The notes below the pieces were generated by a model. That model saw only the letters and a list, made by a program, of their open reading frames with translations, was not told the DNA's origin and ran no database searches. From positions 2,976,001 to 3,040,000 of the forward strand of contig OW051493.1 of assembly GCA_932521035.1 (NCBI GenBank): a DNA stretch of 64,000 bases, written 5' to 3'. Below are positions 34,777 through 46,580 of this stretch, piece by piece. Every line of letters starts with the position of its first letter. Positions within the stretch are counted from its first letter, which is position 1. The DNA is from Oscheius dolichura (Eukaryota; Nematoda; Chromadorea; Rhabditida; Rhabditidae). The position numbers and the translations under genes were made by a program.

Positions 34777-36922
34777 AAGTCAAAGTTTTGGCAATAATTT
34801 GAATTTCTTCGATTTTTTCCTTTGATTCAACTCCATTTTTCAGGTTTCTTCGTCGTGGTTGCTGCTCTGGCGCGGAAGAACATCACGAAGCCGTTTTCCC
34901 TCGCATTTTTATGTGATATTTGACCCTCAGGCGTACAAGCCCTGGAGGGTCGTGTGTTCTTTTTGCTGGCTTTCCGTTCCTGAGCAGTGGTGGGAAGGAA
35001 AATGCTGTGGACTTGGTTGCTGCGAGTACATCTCTCGCGCTCCTTCCAGCGTGTTCTTTTTCTCGATTCCCAGCCCCTTTTCGCTCTTTCCTCTGTCCAG
35101 TCAGTCGTCCTCGGCGAATTTTCTCGCGCTATGTTCTCCTGCCCTGTAGATTTCGTTGGAAGGGCGCAGAATTCTGCGGAATAAAGCTCGCCGCCATACG
35201 CTGTCGTGAATTTTGAAGCGCATTGTTCTCATATATCCGAATATTTCACGGTCCCCCTCCCTACCCTTCTGTAACCTGGATCGTTTGCCTGAACATAAGG
35301 AAAGGAGAAATGAGCCGCGCATACCAAGGCCACCCCTCGGGTAGAGGGAAGAAAAGATTGAGGAAGACGAAAAGGTCATTCCCATTGGAAAGGCCTCTGA
35401 AAATTGTTGAAACCGACCCAGGTAACACAGAAGAAAAAAGCGGGAGGAAGATGCCAAGGCATCTCGGTATAGGAAGACGGCCCTCACTTGAACTATCCAA
35501 CCTGTCAAATCAGTGCCGAGGAGTAGAGCCCGAAGGGTGGAGGACAACGGAAAGAATCGTTCTGTGGCGGGGGAAGATGACCGACGAGGGGAACACGGAG
35601 AGACGCTACAAAGACACAGCCGAAAGAGAGCAGATCCTCAGGACACGAAGCCATCCGCCAGGGAAAAGACGACCGAAGCCATTCCCCTCTCTCTGTCCAG
35701 TGAAGGGCAATCATCTTCGACCAGACTGTGTTTCTAGTATGTGTTGCTATTCCCAGACGATAGTTAGTGATGGGTGTCTCCTCCAATCCCTCTCCTTCCT
35801 TTCCACAAAAAAAAAGAACCGGCCATCGGGAACCAGAAAGTTTTGATCCGATTGAGCAGGAGGAGGTAAGGGGAACGGGTTTAGAAGTAAGATTGGGAGG
35901 GAATTCTTGAAGGCCCTACACTGCTGGCTTGGCAATCTATAAACTGGGCTCGGTCTGATTTTCAGAGGATGCCATGGAGAATTGTGCCAGCTTTGTCAAC
36001 GGGAAAAGAAGAAGAGGACGAGGAAGCTCGTCAATTACAGTGATATCCAGGCATACAAGCCCCATCCTCCTGTAGCAGTTGTCTCAAGCGGCCCAGTGGC
36101 TAAATTGTGTTTTATTCTGGGGGAGGAGGAGATGGGGAAGGGTTGAATGAGAGTATAGGACGGGTGATACAAACGGTTGGCAGAGACATAATAGAGGTAG
36201 TTCTTGGCAGGCAGACGGAGAATGCCACCATATATGTGCCAGCACATGAGCCTCGGCCAGTCTATTTTAGCTCTGTCCCAAAGAGACAGAGTGCTGTTCG
36301 GGTTTTTTCATAGAATTTATCCTCCAGTTCGGCCCCAAAAGTAACTCCGCGCGTTTGGCCTGGTCCATTGTCACTTTCTATTGGCCGAATGCCTAAAATC
36401 AGATATATTTTGGCCCCTGCCGCGTTCCACCGGGTCCATTCCTGGCATTAATGCCCATTGAACTCCTCCTGATTATAGACATCTGGACTGCTTCTCATTG
36501 GCTGACGCCAGAAATTCCAGTAATTACGACTCCGTTGGCAATTAAGATGGATCGATCGAGACGACAGGGTCAAAGTAGGTCACACACGTGGGGTCGGGGT
36601 AGTTATCCCATTGTTTGCTCCCCTTGAATCGATCCGTTATGGTCTTCCCTTTTAGTCCACCATGTTAGGCCCCTTTTACTCTTGTTTTCCATCTATTATT
36701 GCTTTCAAATGCCTCAAAATATGGGAAAACCCTTGATGAAATTGAGATCACCCCCCCCCCCCCCCCCTCCTCTTTCTTTGTTCGCTCGCCCTAGAGCTCG
36801 ATTACCGCGGTCCCATCGCGAATTCAAGGATACTTCGTCAACGCCGTTTTCAAAAACCTCTTTCTAGCCATTTACCACGGGAAAATTCTTCTTTTTCTGC
36901 TATAAATTCCCTTTTTTTCCAG
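34777..36922. other. Sparse region upstream of RNASEH2A, with a poly-C tract
   Basis: No gene model holds up. Open frames at 34859-35216, 35223-35846 and 35942-36313 lack consistent splice signals or domains. A run of 17 C residues lies at 36751-36767. Promoter elements for RNASEH2A presumably lie near 36650-36920. Confidence 0.4.
36751..36767. repeat. Poly-C homopolymer, 17 bases
   Basis: Seventeen consecutive C on the plus strand, followed by TCCTC. The length is likely to vary between individuals and to be error-prone in sequencing. Confidence 0.85.
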
Positions 36923-38053
36923 ATGGGTTCATCTTTTGTCTGCCAGAGTGAGTTGTCCTCTACCTGGACAGGATTTGCCAGTGGAGAGCCGTGTATTTTG
37001 GGGATTGACGAGGCGGGAAGAGGTCAGTCCGGAGTATATTGTCTTTATTTTTTGTTTTTCCCATTATAGGGCCAGTTCTGGGCCCCATGGTCTATGGCTG
37101 TGCTGTCTCCCCTCTTTCGAAGGAGACAGAACTGAAGGAGTTGGAGGTGGACGACTCGAAGGCCTTGAACGAGGCCAAAAGGGAGGAGATCTTCCAGAAA
37201 ATGGAAGGAGACCCAGCAGTTCAGCAGGTCCTCTCCCTTCTTTTTTGAATACCCCGGATTTAGACAGTGGCCTATGCAGTGCGTTGTCTCTCGGCCCAAT
37301 ATATCAGCACCTCCATGTTAAAAAGGTCAAAATATTCGCTGAATGAGATCTCTCACGAGGCGGCCATCACCCTAATTCGGGATGCTTTCGCCGCGGGAAT
37401 CAACATCGTCGAGGTAGAGACTGGTCCCCTGCCCCAGCCTTCTCTCAAATTCCAGATCAAAGTTGACACCGTCGGCCCCAAGGGAAGCTATAGAGCAAAA
37501 CTGGAGGCCCTCTTCCCTGGAATTTCGATAGCGGTGGGTGTTCCCTCTTCTTTTCTTATTAAATTAATCCAGGTAGAAGAAAAGGCCGACTCCAAATTCC
37601 CTATAGTCAGTGCCGCGTCGATAGCCGCCAAGGTGACCAGGGACAGGCGACTCCGCGCATGGGAATTTCCCGAACCAGGGGTGAAAATACCGGAAAACGG
37701 CTTCGGCAGCGGATATCCGGCTGGTAAACATCGATACATTCTTATTCTAGTCCTCTTTTTAGACCCAAATACTAAGAAATTCCTGACGGGAGCGGTGGAT
37801 CCCGTCTTCGGGTACCCGTCTCTGATTCGGTTCTCCTGGAAGACGGCCGACGTCATCCTCGAGAGGAGGTGTGTCAAAGTCCGATGGTATCAGTCTTTTT
37901 TTGTAGAAGAAGAGCGGAAAATTTAGGGACGACGAGGAGAAGGAGAAGAAAAGCTCGGGGAGGATGAAAGGATGGCTGGGCAAGGAGACCAGCCCGCCCA
38001 AGAGGCACATCTACTTCACCGACCGAGGAATATCCAACTGTACCGAGTTTTAG
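36923..38053 (+). CDS. RNASEH2A: Ribonuclease H2 subunit A
   Basis: The ATG at 36923 directly follows TTTTTTTCCAG, a candidate trans-splice acceptor. Seven exons are separated by introns of 34-60 nt. Conserved catalytic blocks are LGIDEAGRGPVLGPMVYG (first Asp-Glu pair), DDSKALNEAKRE, KVDTVGPKGSY, then FPIVSAASIAAKVTRDR with the later acidic residues, GSGYPADPNTKKFL, FGYPSLIRFSWKTA and the C-terminal HIYFTDRGISNCTEF that matches the family end. RNase H2 removes single ribonucleotides and RNA from RNA/DNA hybrids in the nucleus; subunit A is catalytic. The last intron is taken as GTCAAAG...TGTAG because that alone keeps the C-terminal frame. Stop 38051-38053. A possible AATAAA at about 38253 and an acceptor-like TTTAG at 38287 lead straight into the next gene. 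Confidence 0.95.
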
Positions 38054-38289
38054 CTATCAACTTGGCCCTTTTTTCCCTGTCCCAAACCTGCTTCTTGGCC
38101 CGATCCTTGTCATTTCCCGATTCTGTTGATCTCCTGGTTGCGACACGGTTAAACTTGATCCTCTAGACGTGTTTTTGTCATTTTTACGAGTAAATTCTTC
38201 TTTTTTTTCGCTTTTTATCAACGTCTAATGGTTAATGGCCATGCTATTTCAAATAAAAGTGAGCACAGACTAATTTTTGTCGTTTAGAA

Positions 38290-40289
38290 ATGGGCTTCGG
38301 GCTGAGTATGACGGGTGTTCTCTCCGGGTTGTGTGCCCTCTACATAGCCAACACTGGATATCATTTTTATAAGCTTTTTACCCCGGAGACGTGTCACCCG
38401 GATGCAGCTGATTGTCTTCTGGTTCGCCTTTTTCTATTTTTCCTTTTAAAATGTTCTCTCCAGCCGAAATTTGAACCCAACCCGGCGGGTCTCTTCCCTC
38501 TGATGCAGCTTCGCGTCTACACCTCGACGTCGTCCCGCCAGCTCGGGGCATTGGCCGCCAATTTTGGCAACTTCCAACTGGGTGATCCTTTTATGAAAAA
38601 GGTTGGCTTACTTTATTATTCAATGGGGATTATATTCCAGATAAATCTAACCCTGCCCGATGTGACCCTGCGTAACGGCTCTCTCCATGCCCACTGCTTC
38701 CTGTTGCCTTATGAATTCGATGGCGAGAATCCCTATTCCGTTAGTTTTTTCGGCTCACTTTCCCTTTGAGACCACTATTTTTAGGCCAGCTGGGTAGTGA
38801 CCGTCTCGGACAAGATTACGGAATATCAGGAACCCGTTTCGGAAGCCTTCAACCTGGTGGGAGCAGGAGCCGGGAAGACGGAGGCCAAAGACGAGAAGAA
38901 GAAGAAGACGACAACCGGCGGTTCGTATTCCAGCCTAATTTTTATTGTAAGAATATTATAGGAAAGCCAGTGACCCATCTGAAAAGTATCCTTCCCCTGC
39001 TGGGAGCCAATGAGGCGCCTCACTTCGTCAGCGGCCGCGTCCCCGCCGAGATCGGCCATCTGCTGTCCACGGAGAAGTCCAAATACCTGCCGATCCTCTA
39101 CCTGGACAGGATGAGCTTCAGAATCAAGGATCTTGTCGAGGTAGCCGATTCTCTTCTGCTATTATTATTCTCGTCCAGGTCAAGAAGACGGAGCCGACGA
39201 TGGAGATAACGGTCGACTACCGGCCCACCTCGGTCGGTAAGATGCGCTTCCTCATCAGTACTTTAATGTCCTTCGAACAGATCAAACAGATGGGTTTCTC
39301 TGACAAGGACGTCGACGAGGTCTGTCTCCTCCCGTTTGCCGGTCCAATCCTCTCATTTCAGGTGAAGGGAGTCTTCGTGGACACGAACTTCTACCTCCTC
39401 GTGGTCACCGTCTTCGTCTCGGCCATTCACATGCTCTTCGATCTGCTCTCCTTCAAAAATGACATTTCCTTCTGGAAGAATAGGAAGAATATGGTGGGCC
39501 TCTCGACCAAGTGAGTCCCTTTCTCTTTCCCTTTAATATTCCCCTTCAGAGCCCTCCTATGGCGTTGTTTCTCCTATACGGTCATCTTCTTCTACCTCTT
39601 CGACCAGGAGACCAGTCTCCTTGTGCTGATCCCCTCGGGGATTTCTGTTATCATCGAATATTGGAAAGTCACCAAGGCGTTCAAGATCTCCTTTTCCTTT
39701 TCGGAAGGTTTCAAATTTGGCAGCCAGTCCGCCCAGGAGGCCGAAACCGATGCGATCGACTCACAGGCCATGAGGTATCTGTCCTGGCTGCTGATTCCTC
39801 TTTGCCTCGGGGGAGCTGTCTACAGGTATCCTTCCTCCGCTTTCCTTCTCTAACCGTCCCCTTCTAGTCTGCTCTACGTGCCACACAAGTCCTGGCGTGG
39901 CTGGATCCTGCAGTCGATGGCCAACGGGGTCTATGCCTTCGGCTTCCTCTTCATGTTGCCCCAGCTCTTTGTCAATTACAAGTTGAAGAGTGTGGCCCAC
40001 CTGCCGTGGAGGGCGTTTATGTACAAGGCATTTAACACGTTCATCGATGATCTCTTCGCCTTCATAATAACCATGCCTACAGCTCATAGAGTCGCCTGTT
40101 TCAGGTAACCCTTCGTCTCCCTTTTCTCTTTAAACACGAGATAATTCCAGGGATGACATTGTGTTTTTGATCTACCTCTACCAGCGATACCTCTACCCGG
40201 TGGACTATTCGCGAGTCAATGAGTTTGGAGAGACCGGCGAGGATGCGGCCGACGGGTCCAAGACGGAAAAAGAGAAGAAAGACGACTAG
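38290..40289 (+). CDS. CLPTM1L: CLPTM1-like protein (CLPTM1L/CRR9 lipid scramblase family)
   Basis: The ATG at 38290 is two bases after GTCGTTTAG. About ten exons with short introns encode a protein of roughly 500 residues. It starts with a membrane helix (TGVLSGLCALYIANTGYHFY) and has a luminal domain (QLRVYTSTS, LRNGSLHAH, KYLPILYLDRMSFRIKDL). Then come the signature DVDEVKGVFVDTNFYLL and HMLFDLLSFKNDISFWKNRK, several membrane helices, and NGVYAFGFLFMLPQLFVNYK with TFIDDLFAFIITMPT. It ends in YQRYLYPVDYSRVNEFGE and a Lys/Asp-rich tail. The N-terminus and length match CLPTM1L rather than the longer CLPTM1. The mammalian protein scrambles glucosaminyl-phosphatidylinositol in the ER for GPI-anchor synthesis. 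AATAAA lies at about 40405. Confidence 0.94.
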
Positions 40290-40594
40290 TTCCGGTTGTG
40301 ATCTGTGTCTTTTCACTTCTAGTCTCCCGAGAGTTTATTTATTTCCCCCTTCCGAATATACAGTTATTTGTCCGTTTATTTATTCTCCTTCCCGAGGAAC
40401 AGGTAATAAAGTAGTGTCTTTCTTCATGTCAAAGGGGAGGAAAGTAGAAAGAGAGACAGGGGAGACAGCGAGTCGTGCGACTCTAAATGGCGATACTGTA
40501 TGCGCTGATGAAGAGGGCAAACAGCCCCGAGGAGGTAGAATGCAATTGACGCCTCGAGCTCTCTCTCCGGTTTGAGCCCAACTTCGAACAACAC

Positions 40595-42839
40595 ATGCAC
40601 AGAGCCTGGCTGCTGCTGCTCGTTTTTATTCCCCCTTTTATATGTGGATCTCCGGGATGTAGCCGCCGCGTCGTCGGGTACATCACCTCTTGGGGAAAGG
40701 TGCCCTTCACCGATGAACAGGTAATTCATCCCTCGTGGAAAGACGAGACGGCCCTTCTAGGCCAAGCGACTGACTCACTTGGTCTTCGCCTTCTTTGTGA
40801 TGGAACCAAACGGGGAACTTCATCTGGAATCGGAGACGGCCACCCAGAGACTGCAGGCAGTGATGGCCGTGGCCAAGAGACACCCCCATTTGAAAGTGCT
40901 CTTCGCCATGGGAGGATGGGAAAACTCTCAATACTTCTCACTCCTGGCAGCGGATCATCCCAGAAGGTAGATACAGAGATCCATCTATATAAGTTAAAAT
41001 TACAGATCCTTGTTCATCAACCACATTATGGCAGTTCTGAAACAGTATAACTTCGACGGGGTGGACATCGACTGGGAATATCCGGTGACCGGCGGGGCGG
41101 TCGAGGGGACACCTGTGGGTCTCTCTATTCTGTAGAGTAATCTGCCCTCTAGGCTGATAGGAAGAACTACGTCCATCTGATGAGAGAACTCAGGAACCGG
41201 CTACGAGAAGAAGAGGACCAAACCGGAAAGGCACACCTCCTCTCGTTTGCAGGAGCCGCAGGCCATTGGGTCCTCAAGCCAGGTACAAGGAGACCAGGAT
41301 AAAAAAGCAATCGAATTCTAGGGTTCGACCTGGTTCAAATGGTGAAATACGTCGATTTCGTGAATATCATGTCCTACGGTAAGAGAGAAGACAATGGAAT
41401 AGAGCACTGTTCCAGATTATTTCGGAGCCTGGCAATCCAAATGGGGAGCGTATACAGGCCCACCGGCGCCGCTTCATTTTGCTATGCCTAAAAAGTGAGT
41501 CGGCTTCTTCTCTTCTCCAGTGGTTTATAGATTCTCCGGGAGGATGAATGTCCACTCCACTTTGAAGTACTACAGCTGCCAGTTGAAGTCCAGTGGTAAA
41601 CTCAACATGGGCATCCCCTTCTACGGGAGATACTGGCACAACGTTGGGGATGCCGTCGACCCGGCAGACGACATGTGGAGGACGGCGGCGGCCAGCGATT
41701 CCACCCACAAATACGAAGGCGGTGATGTGCAGTGGCGTGACTTGCCTAGCCGATTTGACGTCTCTCAAAGAAAGTTCCACCAAGGAGCCAAGAGTCCGTT
41801 CCTCTGGCTGGCTGGGAATAAAACCTTCGTCGGATACGAGGACACAGAGAGTTTGAAACACAAAGTAGGGAGGAGTGCAGACGAGGACGACGGAGATTCA
41901 GATGAGTTATATCATGGAGAACCAAATCGGAGGGGCCATGATCTGGGCAATCGACTTCGACGACGACCAGCTGGGACTCCTGTCGACGGTGGCCAACAGC
42001 GGGGTCTGTGACCCGTTGACCAAGGGCAGCCAGCTCACCTACAAGTGTTCGCCTATCAATGAACAGAGGTGGTGGACTTATGATGACGGGGAGGCAAGTT
42101 TTTTGATCCAGAGGGGAGACGCCATCCCTCATCTTTGGGAGACTATCAAAGAAATCTTAGGAACTCGCCGGAATGTGTGGGAAGTCAGCTCCCCTCTACG
42201 AAGGCTACTATCCGGTCTGTGACCCCGACGATCCGGGGCATGCCTGCTGTGGAAAGGTAATAGTCTCCCTTTGCTCCCAACCGATCAATATCCCAGTTTG
42301 GTTACTGTGGAGCCGGTCCGGATTATTGTTCTTGTCCCGAGTGTGTGGACTATGCGGCGGACCCGATGCTCATTCTCAAGGAGCCCATCCGCCCGACGAC
42401 GGACACCATCACCTGGTACACGTCGGATGCCGGCGATGGGAAGCGAGGCCGCTGTGGAAGAGGTGTCCCCCCGTTGAACGGCATGCCTCCCACTTGCAAC
42501 CCGGACGACCCAACAGCCCATTGCTGTAGTAACGGCGGATATTGTGGAAACTCGAAGGAGCACTGCGAGTGCCAGGGGTGTGTGGACTTTGCCAAACAGA
42601 GGGACTTCAAATGGAAGCCAATTGAATGGTGGACATATGGCGAGAATCCCGGCAACGTGGGTCGCTGTGGACCGGATGCCCCGCGTCTCCCGTCGGGGAA
42701 GATAGCCAAATGCGACGGCAGCTCAGAGGCGGCCTATTGTTGTAGCCAGTCGGGGTACTGCGGCAGTGGCAGCTCTTATTGCGACTGTCTAGGATGCGTG
42801 GATTTCAAAAAGCTACCCCACTACGAATACCGTATCTAG
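40595..42839 (+). CDS. Secreted GH18 chitinase with three hevein-type (CBM18) chitin-binding domains
   Basis: The signal peptide is [18 protein letters not shown]. The glycosyl hydrolase 18 domain follows ([27 protein letters not shown]) with an intact catalytic DxxDxDxE in [11 protein letters not shown], then [33 protein letters not shown] and the C-terminal [12 protein letters not shown]. After WWTYDDGE come three cysteine-rich domains (about 42160-42350, 42460-42590 and 42660-42810). Each has the pattern C-x-G...C...CC-x-x-x-G-YCG...YC-x-C-x-x-CVDF, with linkers ITWYT and WWTY. Introns are 36-45 nt. The one after DDGE appears to use a GC donor (GAGgcaagt), and one acceptor is TTTATAG after a skipped CCAG. 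The enzyme cleaves chitin, in nematodes typically in eggshell, pharynx or ingested fungi. Stop 42837-42839, AATAAA at about 42849. Confidence 0.93.
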
Positions 42840-42909
42840 CAATGTACATAATAAATATTTATACTTGTACCATCGGGTGCTGGAGGAGGTAGACGAGCAG
42901 GTTGCACTC

Positions 42910-43920
42910 TTACTGGATGCAAACGGTCCCAAATTTAGCTGAAAACTCAAATTTATCCAGAAAAGAAGGAGAATGCTCGCCCATATCGGTAACAATCTCC
43001 TGGGCCAGCTGATACCAATCAATTGTGGCGTTCAGATAGTGGACGGTTGTCCCGGGGCCGGCTAGAGCCGTCAGGTTGTAGTAGCCACCGACTGCCACCG
43101 CGATGGTTTCCACGTCGAAATAGTACCGGAAGTTCTGGACAGTCAGCCGGGCATCCTCTACTCCCAGTTCACTGGAAACCGACAGTACAAAGAAGAGAAG
43201 GCGCGCCTCCAAGGAAGGCTTCTTCCTAGACCTACTTATTGATGAAGAGGATGATGGTCTCCTTCCTCCGAGTATCATGCTGCAGGGTCTGGGAGAAGAG
43301 CATACCCCTAAAATGGCATCCTTTCATTAAAAAAACAGATAAATCTACTCAGTGATCCCACCGGCTGTCGGCTGTATATCCATCGATTTGGCGCTCAGGG
43401 TGAAGGATTCCGTAAACATGGGGATGTTGTTAAAATTCTGAGATTAAAGTGTACGGTGAGTCGACGACGCCAATTACCACCTGCCCAAAGTTACAGCTGA
43501 TCCCGAAACAGATCTCAGTGGGAGAGGGGAACGGGACAATGGCAAAGGTCGAATACGACGACTGTAGCTGCGGATTCAAGAGGTCCGATTGGGCATGGCG
43601 GATGAGGACATCGAGGAAACTGGCACTCATCTGGATACGAGTACACTAACTTGTGGAGGAGACGACTTACGGTGGATAGCTGCTGGAAATCTTCGAGGGT
43701 ATTCTCAAAAAGGTAGACAATGTCCCGGCTGAGGTAGAGTTCTCTGCAGACGGGAGGAGTGACAGGCGAACTGACGCCACCCTCGGCTGCAGGGCTAGAT
43801 TGGGAGACTAAAAGAACAGATGAGTTCCTGCCAACTGGGAGGAGTACAGCTCACCACGGGCAGTAACAGAAGCAGCCTCTTGTACATTCGGATGGGAATC
43901 AATTGAGTGTTTTTGTTTTC
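42910..43920 (-). CDS. vWA-like domain protein, paralogue of the 22.8-28.3 kb mucin gene
   Basis: Read from about 43920 down to a stop at 42910. A linker VSQSSPAAEGGVSSPVTPPV is followed by one vWA-like domain: RDIVYLFENTLEDFQQLS, MSASFLDVLIRHAQSDL, PSPTEICFGISCNFGQ, GMLFSQTLQHD, KETIILFINN, TIAVAVGGYYNLTAL and VHYLNATIDWYQLAQEIVTD. It ends in KFGTVCIQ, as the mucin gene ends in SLGTECIV. The MIDAS is degenerate here too (FENT). The exon order and intron positions mirror the mucin domains. One intron seems to start with GC (GGgcgagc) where the paralogue has GT. The N-terminal exons beyond 43920 are not resolved, so a signal peptide or mucin part may be missing from this model. Its 3' end converges with the chitinase. 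Confidence 0.8.
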
Positions 43921-44287
43921 TTCTAGACGGAACAAGAGGGGGAGAGAGATAGAGCAGATGAGAAGTTGCCGAATTCCTTTCTTATCTCTGGAGCAGAGAG
44001 AAAACAGCCGAACGGGAGCTGCCTCAACTTTTATTTGGGCTGTAAAAAGAGGATGTCATGGCTGTAAATGGCGGGAGGTGACGTAGGGGAAGCAAGAGAT
44101 CAAGTTAAGTGAGAGATGTGGATATAGCTGGGAGGATCAACCACACTCCGAGACACTACTCGCTACGAACTACGCCTGTTGCCACCCTAGCCTTACCAGA
44201 CGCCTGTCTGCCACTTCGCCCACTCGCGCCTCAATACTAGAAACTTTTACAAAACAAACGATTGAAATGAATTTACTACAGATTAAT
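43921..44287. other. Spacer between the vWA paralogue and the S28 peptidase
   Basis: Probably holds the 5' part of the vWA paralogue and the 3' UTR of the S28 gene. No confident exon. Confidence 0.35.
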
Positions 44288-46580
44288 TCACGTAGCTAGC
44301 CATGTCTTGATGATGGAGGAGATCTGAGCACGGGCATTCTTCAGAGAAGTCGAGTCGTCCCCGGCATACGGGTATATGTCGCTCCTGTGGCCGGCTCCTG
44401 ATGACATCTCCCCGTTATAAGGTAAAGGATAACCTACCGTTGATAATTATTGGGAAGACGTTATCATTAGTCGAATTCAATGTGCTCAATCTTCTCCAGG
44501 GATCGTGGTCCCCGTTGAGGATGATGGTGTAGGTGGCCTGAAGTGGTCATCCCCTCAAAATGGCTCCCTTACATTGCCGTGGTTGCCTCCAAAGCGGGTG
44601 TTGACCTTATTGACTCCCTGATTTCCATAGTTGGCATCGTATTGCTGTCCGAAGATGGTCTGACAGGCGTTTGTATAATATCTGGGATTGTTCTTAACAG
44701 GAACTTGAGTCACCCACTCTAGGGGGAGATTGGCATTACCGCCGAAGAACGGCCCGGCCGTTGGAGAGTCTGTCGTGATGAAGTAGCCCAACTCGGTACA
44801 CTGTTGCCAGATCCATGCTCTCGCTGGAAATGACTTCATTTTCTTCTGGGGAAGGGAGACCGACTCTCGTCTGAATAGGAATCCGTCGCATTGGTCAGGT
44901 AGCCGATGAAGGAGTCATAGTCGATGTCCGTGCAGAAGGAGCCAAATCCGAAGGCCGTGTTGAAGTTCAGGAAGGTCTAATAATCAGGTCAAAGGACAAC
45001 GTGATAAGGAGAGCCAGACCGATTGCATCCGGACCATGATAGAGGCTGCTGGGTTTGTGTGGAAGCGACAGATGCCCTGCTGGATGGTTAATTTTGACCG
45101 GTAGGGATTCTAAAAGGGTTACTGTAGCTTCTAGACCCTCTTCGAAAGGCTACGTAATTATCTCCTCCATAGAGGACCATACTGGTATAGGGATTGATGA
45201 TGGTAGACCAGAAATAGCGAAGGCTGTTCGTGTCGGAGGGATTCAAGTCAGTACACAGACTGAAGAGACGACTCTGCCAGAAGACAGTAAAGCTTACTTG
45301 AACGTATTCTTTAGACTGTTCCTCCCCTGGGCCGTCTGCATCAGCTGGGCCACTTGGTTGAATCCCTGGCTGACGGAGGAGGCGCAGTCTTGGTTAACAT
45401 TTTGAAGGGCCTCCATCACTCCTTCCAACATCTCTGGAAGGGGACTCTCCTGTTCAATTCTAAGGTAGAATATACCGGTGTAGTCGTATTTGGCCTGGAG
45501 GGGAGGAGAGCTGACCACTACGAAACTGACCTCGGAGGGGTACCTCTGCCTCAGCCAGACGGCCAAATTGCCTAAATATGGAAGAGAATTCTTTCAAGGG
45601 GTCGTTAGGTTACAGTATCTCAATTAAAACAAACCAAAATTAGACAAAAAATGAGCAAAAAGAGGATTAGATGCCCTGCTTGATGGCTATGCAGAGACCC
45701 ATCCTCGCGGCCCCTTTGCTGGAATCGTCCCGTGGAGGCTCGCGCGTAGAACTTCCTCCTTATTCTAATATCTTCCCAAAAAAGGAAAAGATGTGTGTAA
45801 TCAACCAGAAGTACTCTGCTTCTTATCGTCTTCTTATTATCCCTGGGCGGTAATTCCCTGGCGGTTCCTACTGACCGGCATATGAGGCTCCCATGGCTGC
45901 CCACTTGGCCAGCTGAAATTTCGCTTCGAGCCCTTTCATCGTCCGGATGAAGACAATAAAATCCTCTGTAGATTGAACCGCATTCAGCCACTGGAAGTCC
46001 GTGTCGGTCCTCTCTACTCTGAAAAGGAGTGAAATTCCACGATGTCCCGTCGACTGACTCGGTCATTCGGCTCTGTCCATAGTAGCGATGTTCCACGAGG
46101 AAGAGCCAGGCCTGGTGGGTGGCGGCAAGGGTACACCACTCGGAGGAGGCTGCATTTTCTGTCTTTCTGGGGATCGAAAGTCTTACAGTTGGTTATCCAG
46201 TAGGGATCCCCGGAGAGGCCGCCGCTGATCACCAAGAAGACGGGGCCGCCAGTCTTGTAGTATTGGCCATTGGACCAGTACCTCTGGAAGGGGGTGCCTA
46301 AAGAGCAAAAGGCCCATCCCCCACCTGGTCAAAGGTGGCAGTATTCGAGCTGTCGAAATGGTCAACGTTGTTCTTGAAGAACAGAGCCGGAGTGTCGGCT
46401 TCGCTTTCCTAAAGATATCCTCTCTCCTCTCGCGGAGAACCCAAACCCTTGGCTGTTCTGGTCTCCACCAGCTGGGAACCCTCGTGTTAACTACTGTACC
46501 ACCCAATGCCAGAATGCCTACAAGAGAGGTACGTGGAAGGGGAGGAAGATCAAACCTAACAGGAAGACGAGTGGCAACAT
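44288..46580 (-). CDS. Serine carboxypeptidase of family S28 (lysosomal Pro-X carboxypeptidase/DPP7 type)
   Basis: The ATG is at 46580 with a signal peptide (MLPLVFLLGILALGG). Conserved blocks follow: FFKNNVDHFDSSNTATFDQ, RYWSNGQYYKTGGPVFLVIS, GDPYWITN, HQAWLFLVEHRYYGQS, TEDFIVFIRTMKGLEAK and the nucleophile GASYAG, then NLAVWLRQRYP and VVVSSPPLQAKYDY. Later come FGFGSFCTDIDYDSF, ARAWIWQQCTELGYF, the catalytic Asp in NGDHDPWRR and the catalytic His in SSGAGHRSDIYPY. The triad Ser-Asp-His is therefore complete. These enzymes release a residue after proline, in lysosomes or after secretion. Introns are mostly 37-45 nt. One intron inside the SYAG-NLAV region is about 310 nt. The stop is at 44288-44290. 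Confidence 0.93.

Noticed and set aside
35223-35846. 207-codon plus-strand frame upstream of RNASEH2A
   Set aside because: Arg/Lys-rich with no domain, overlapped by open frames on the opposite strand; no splice sites in register.
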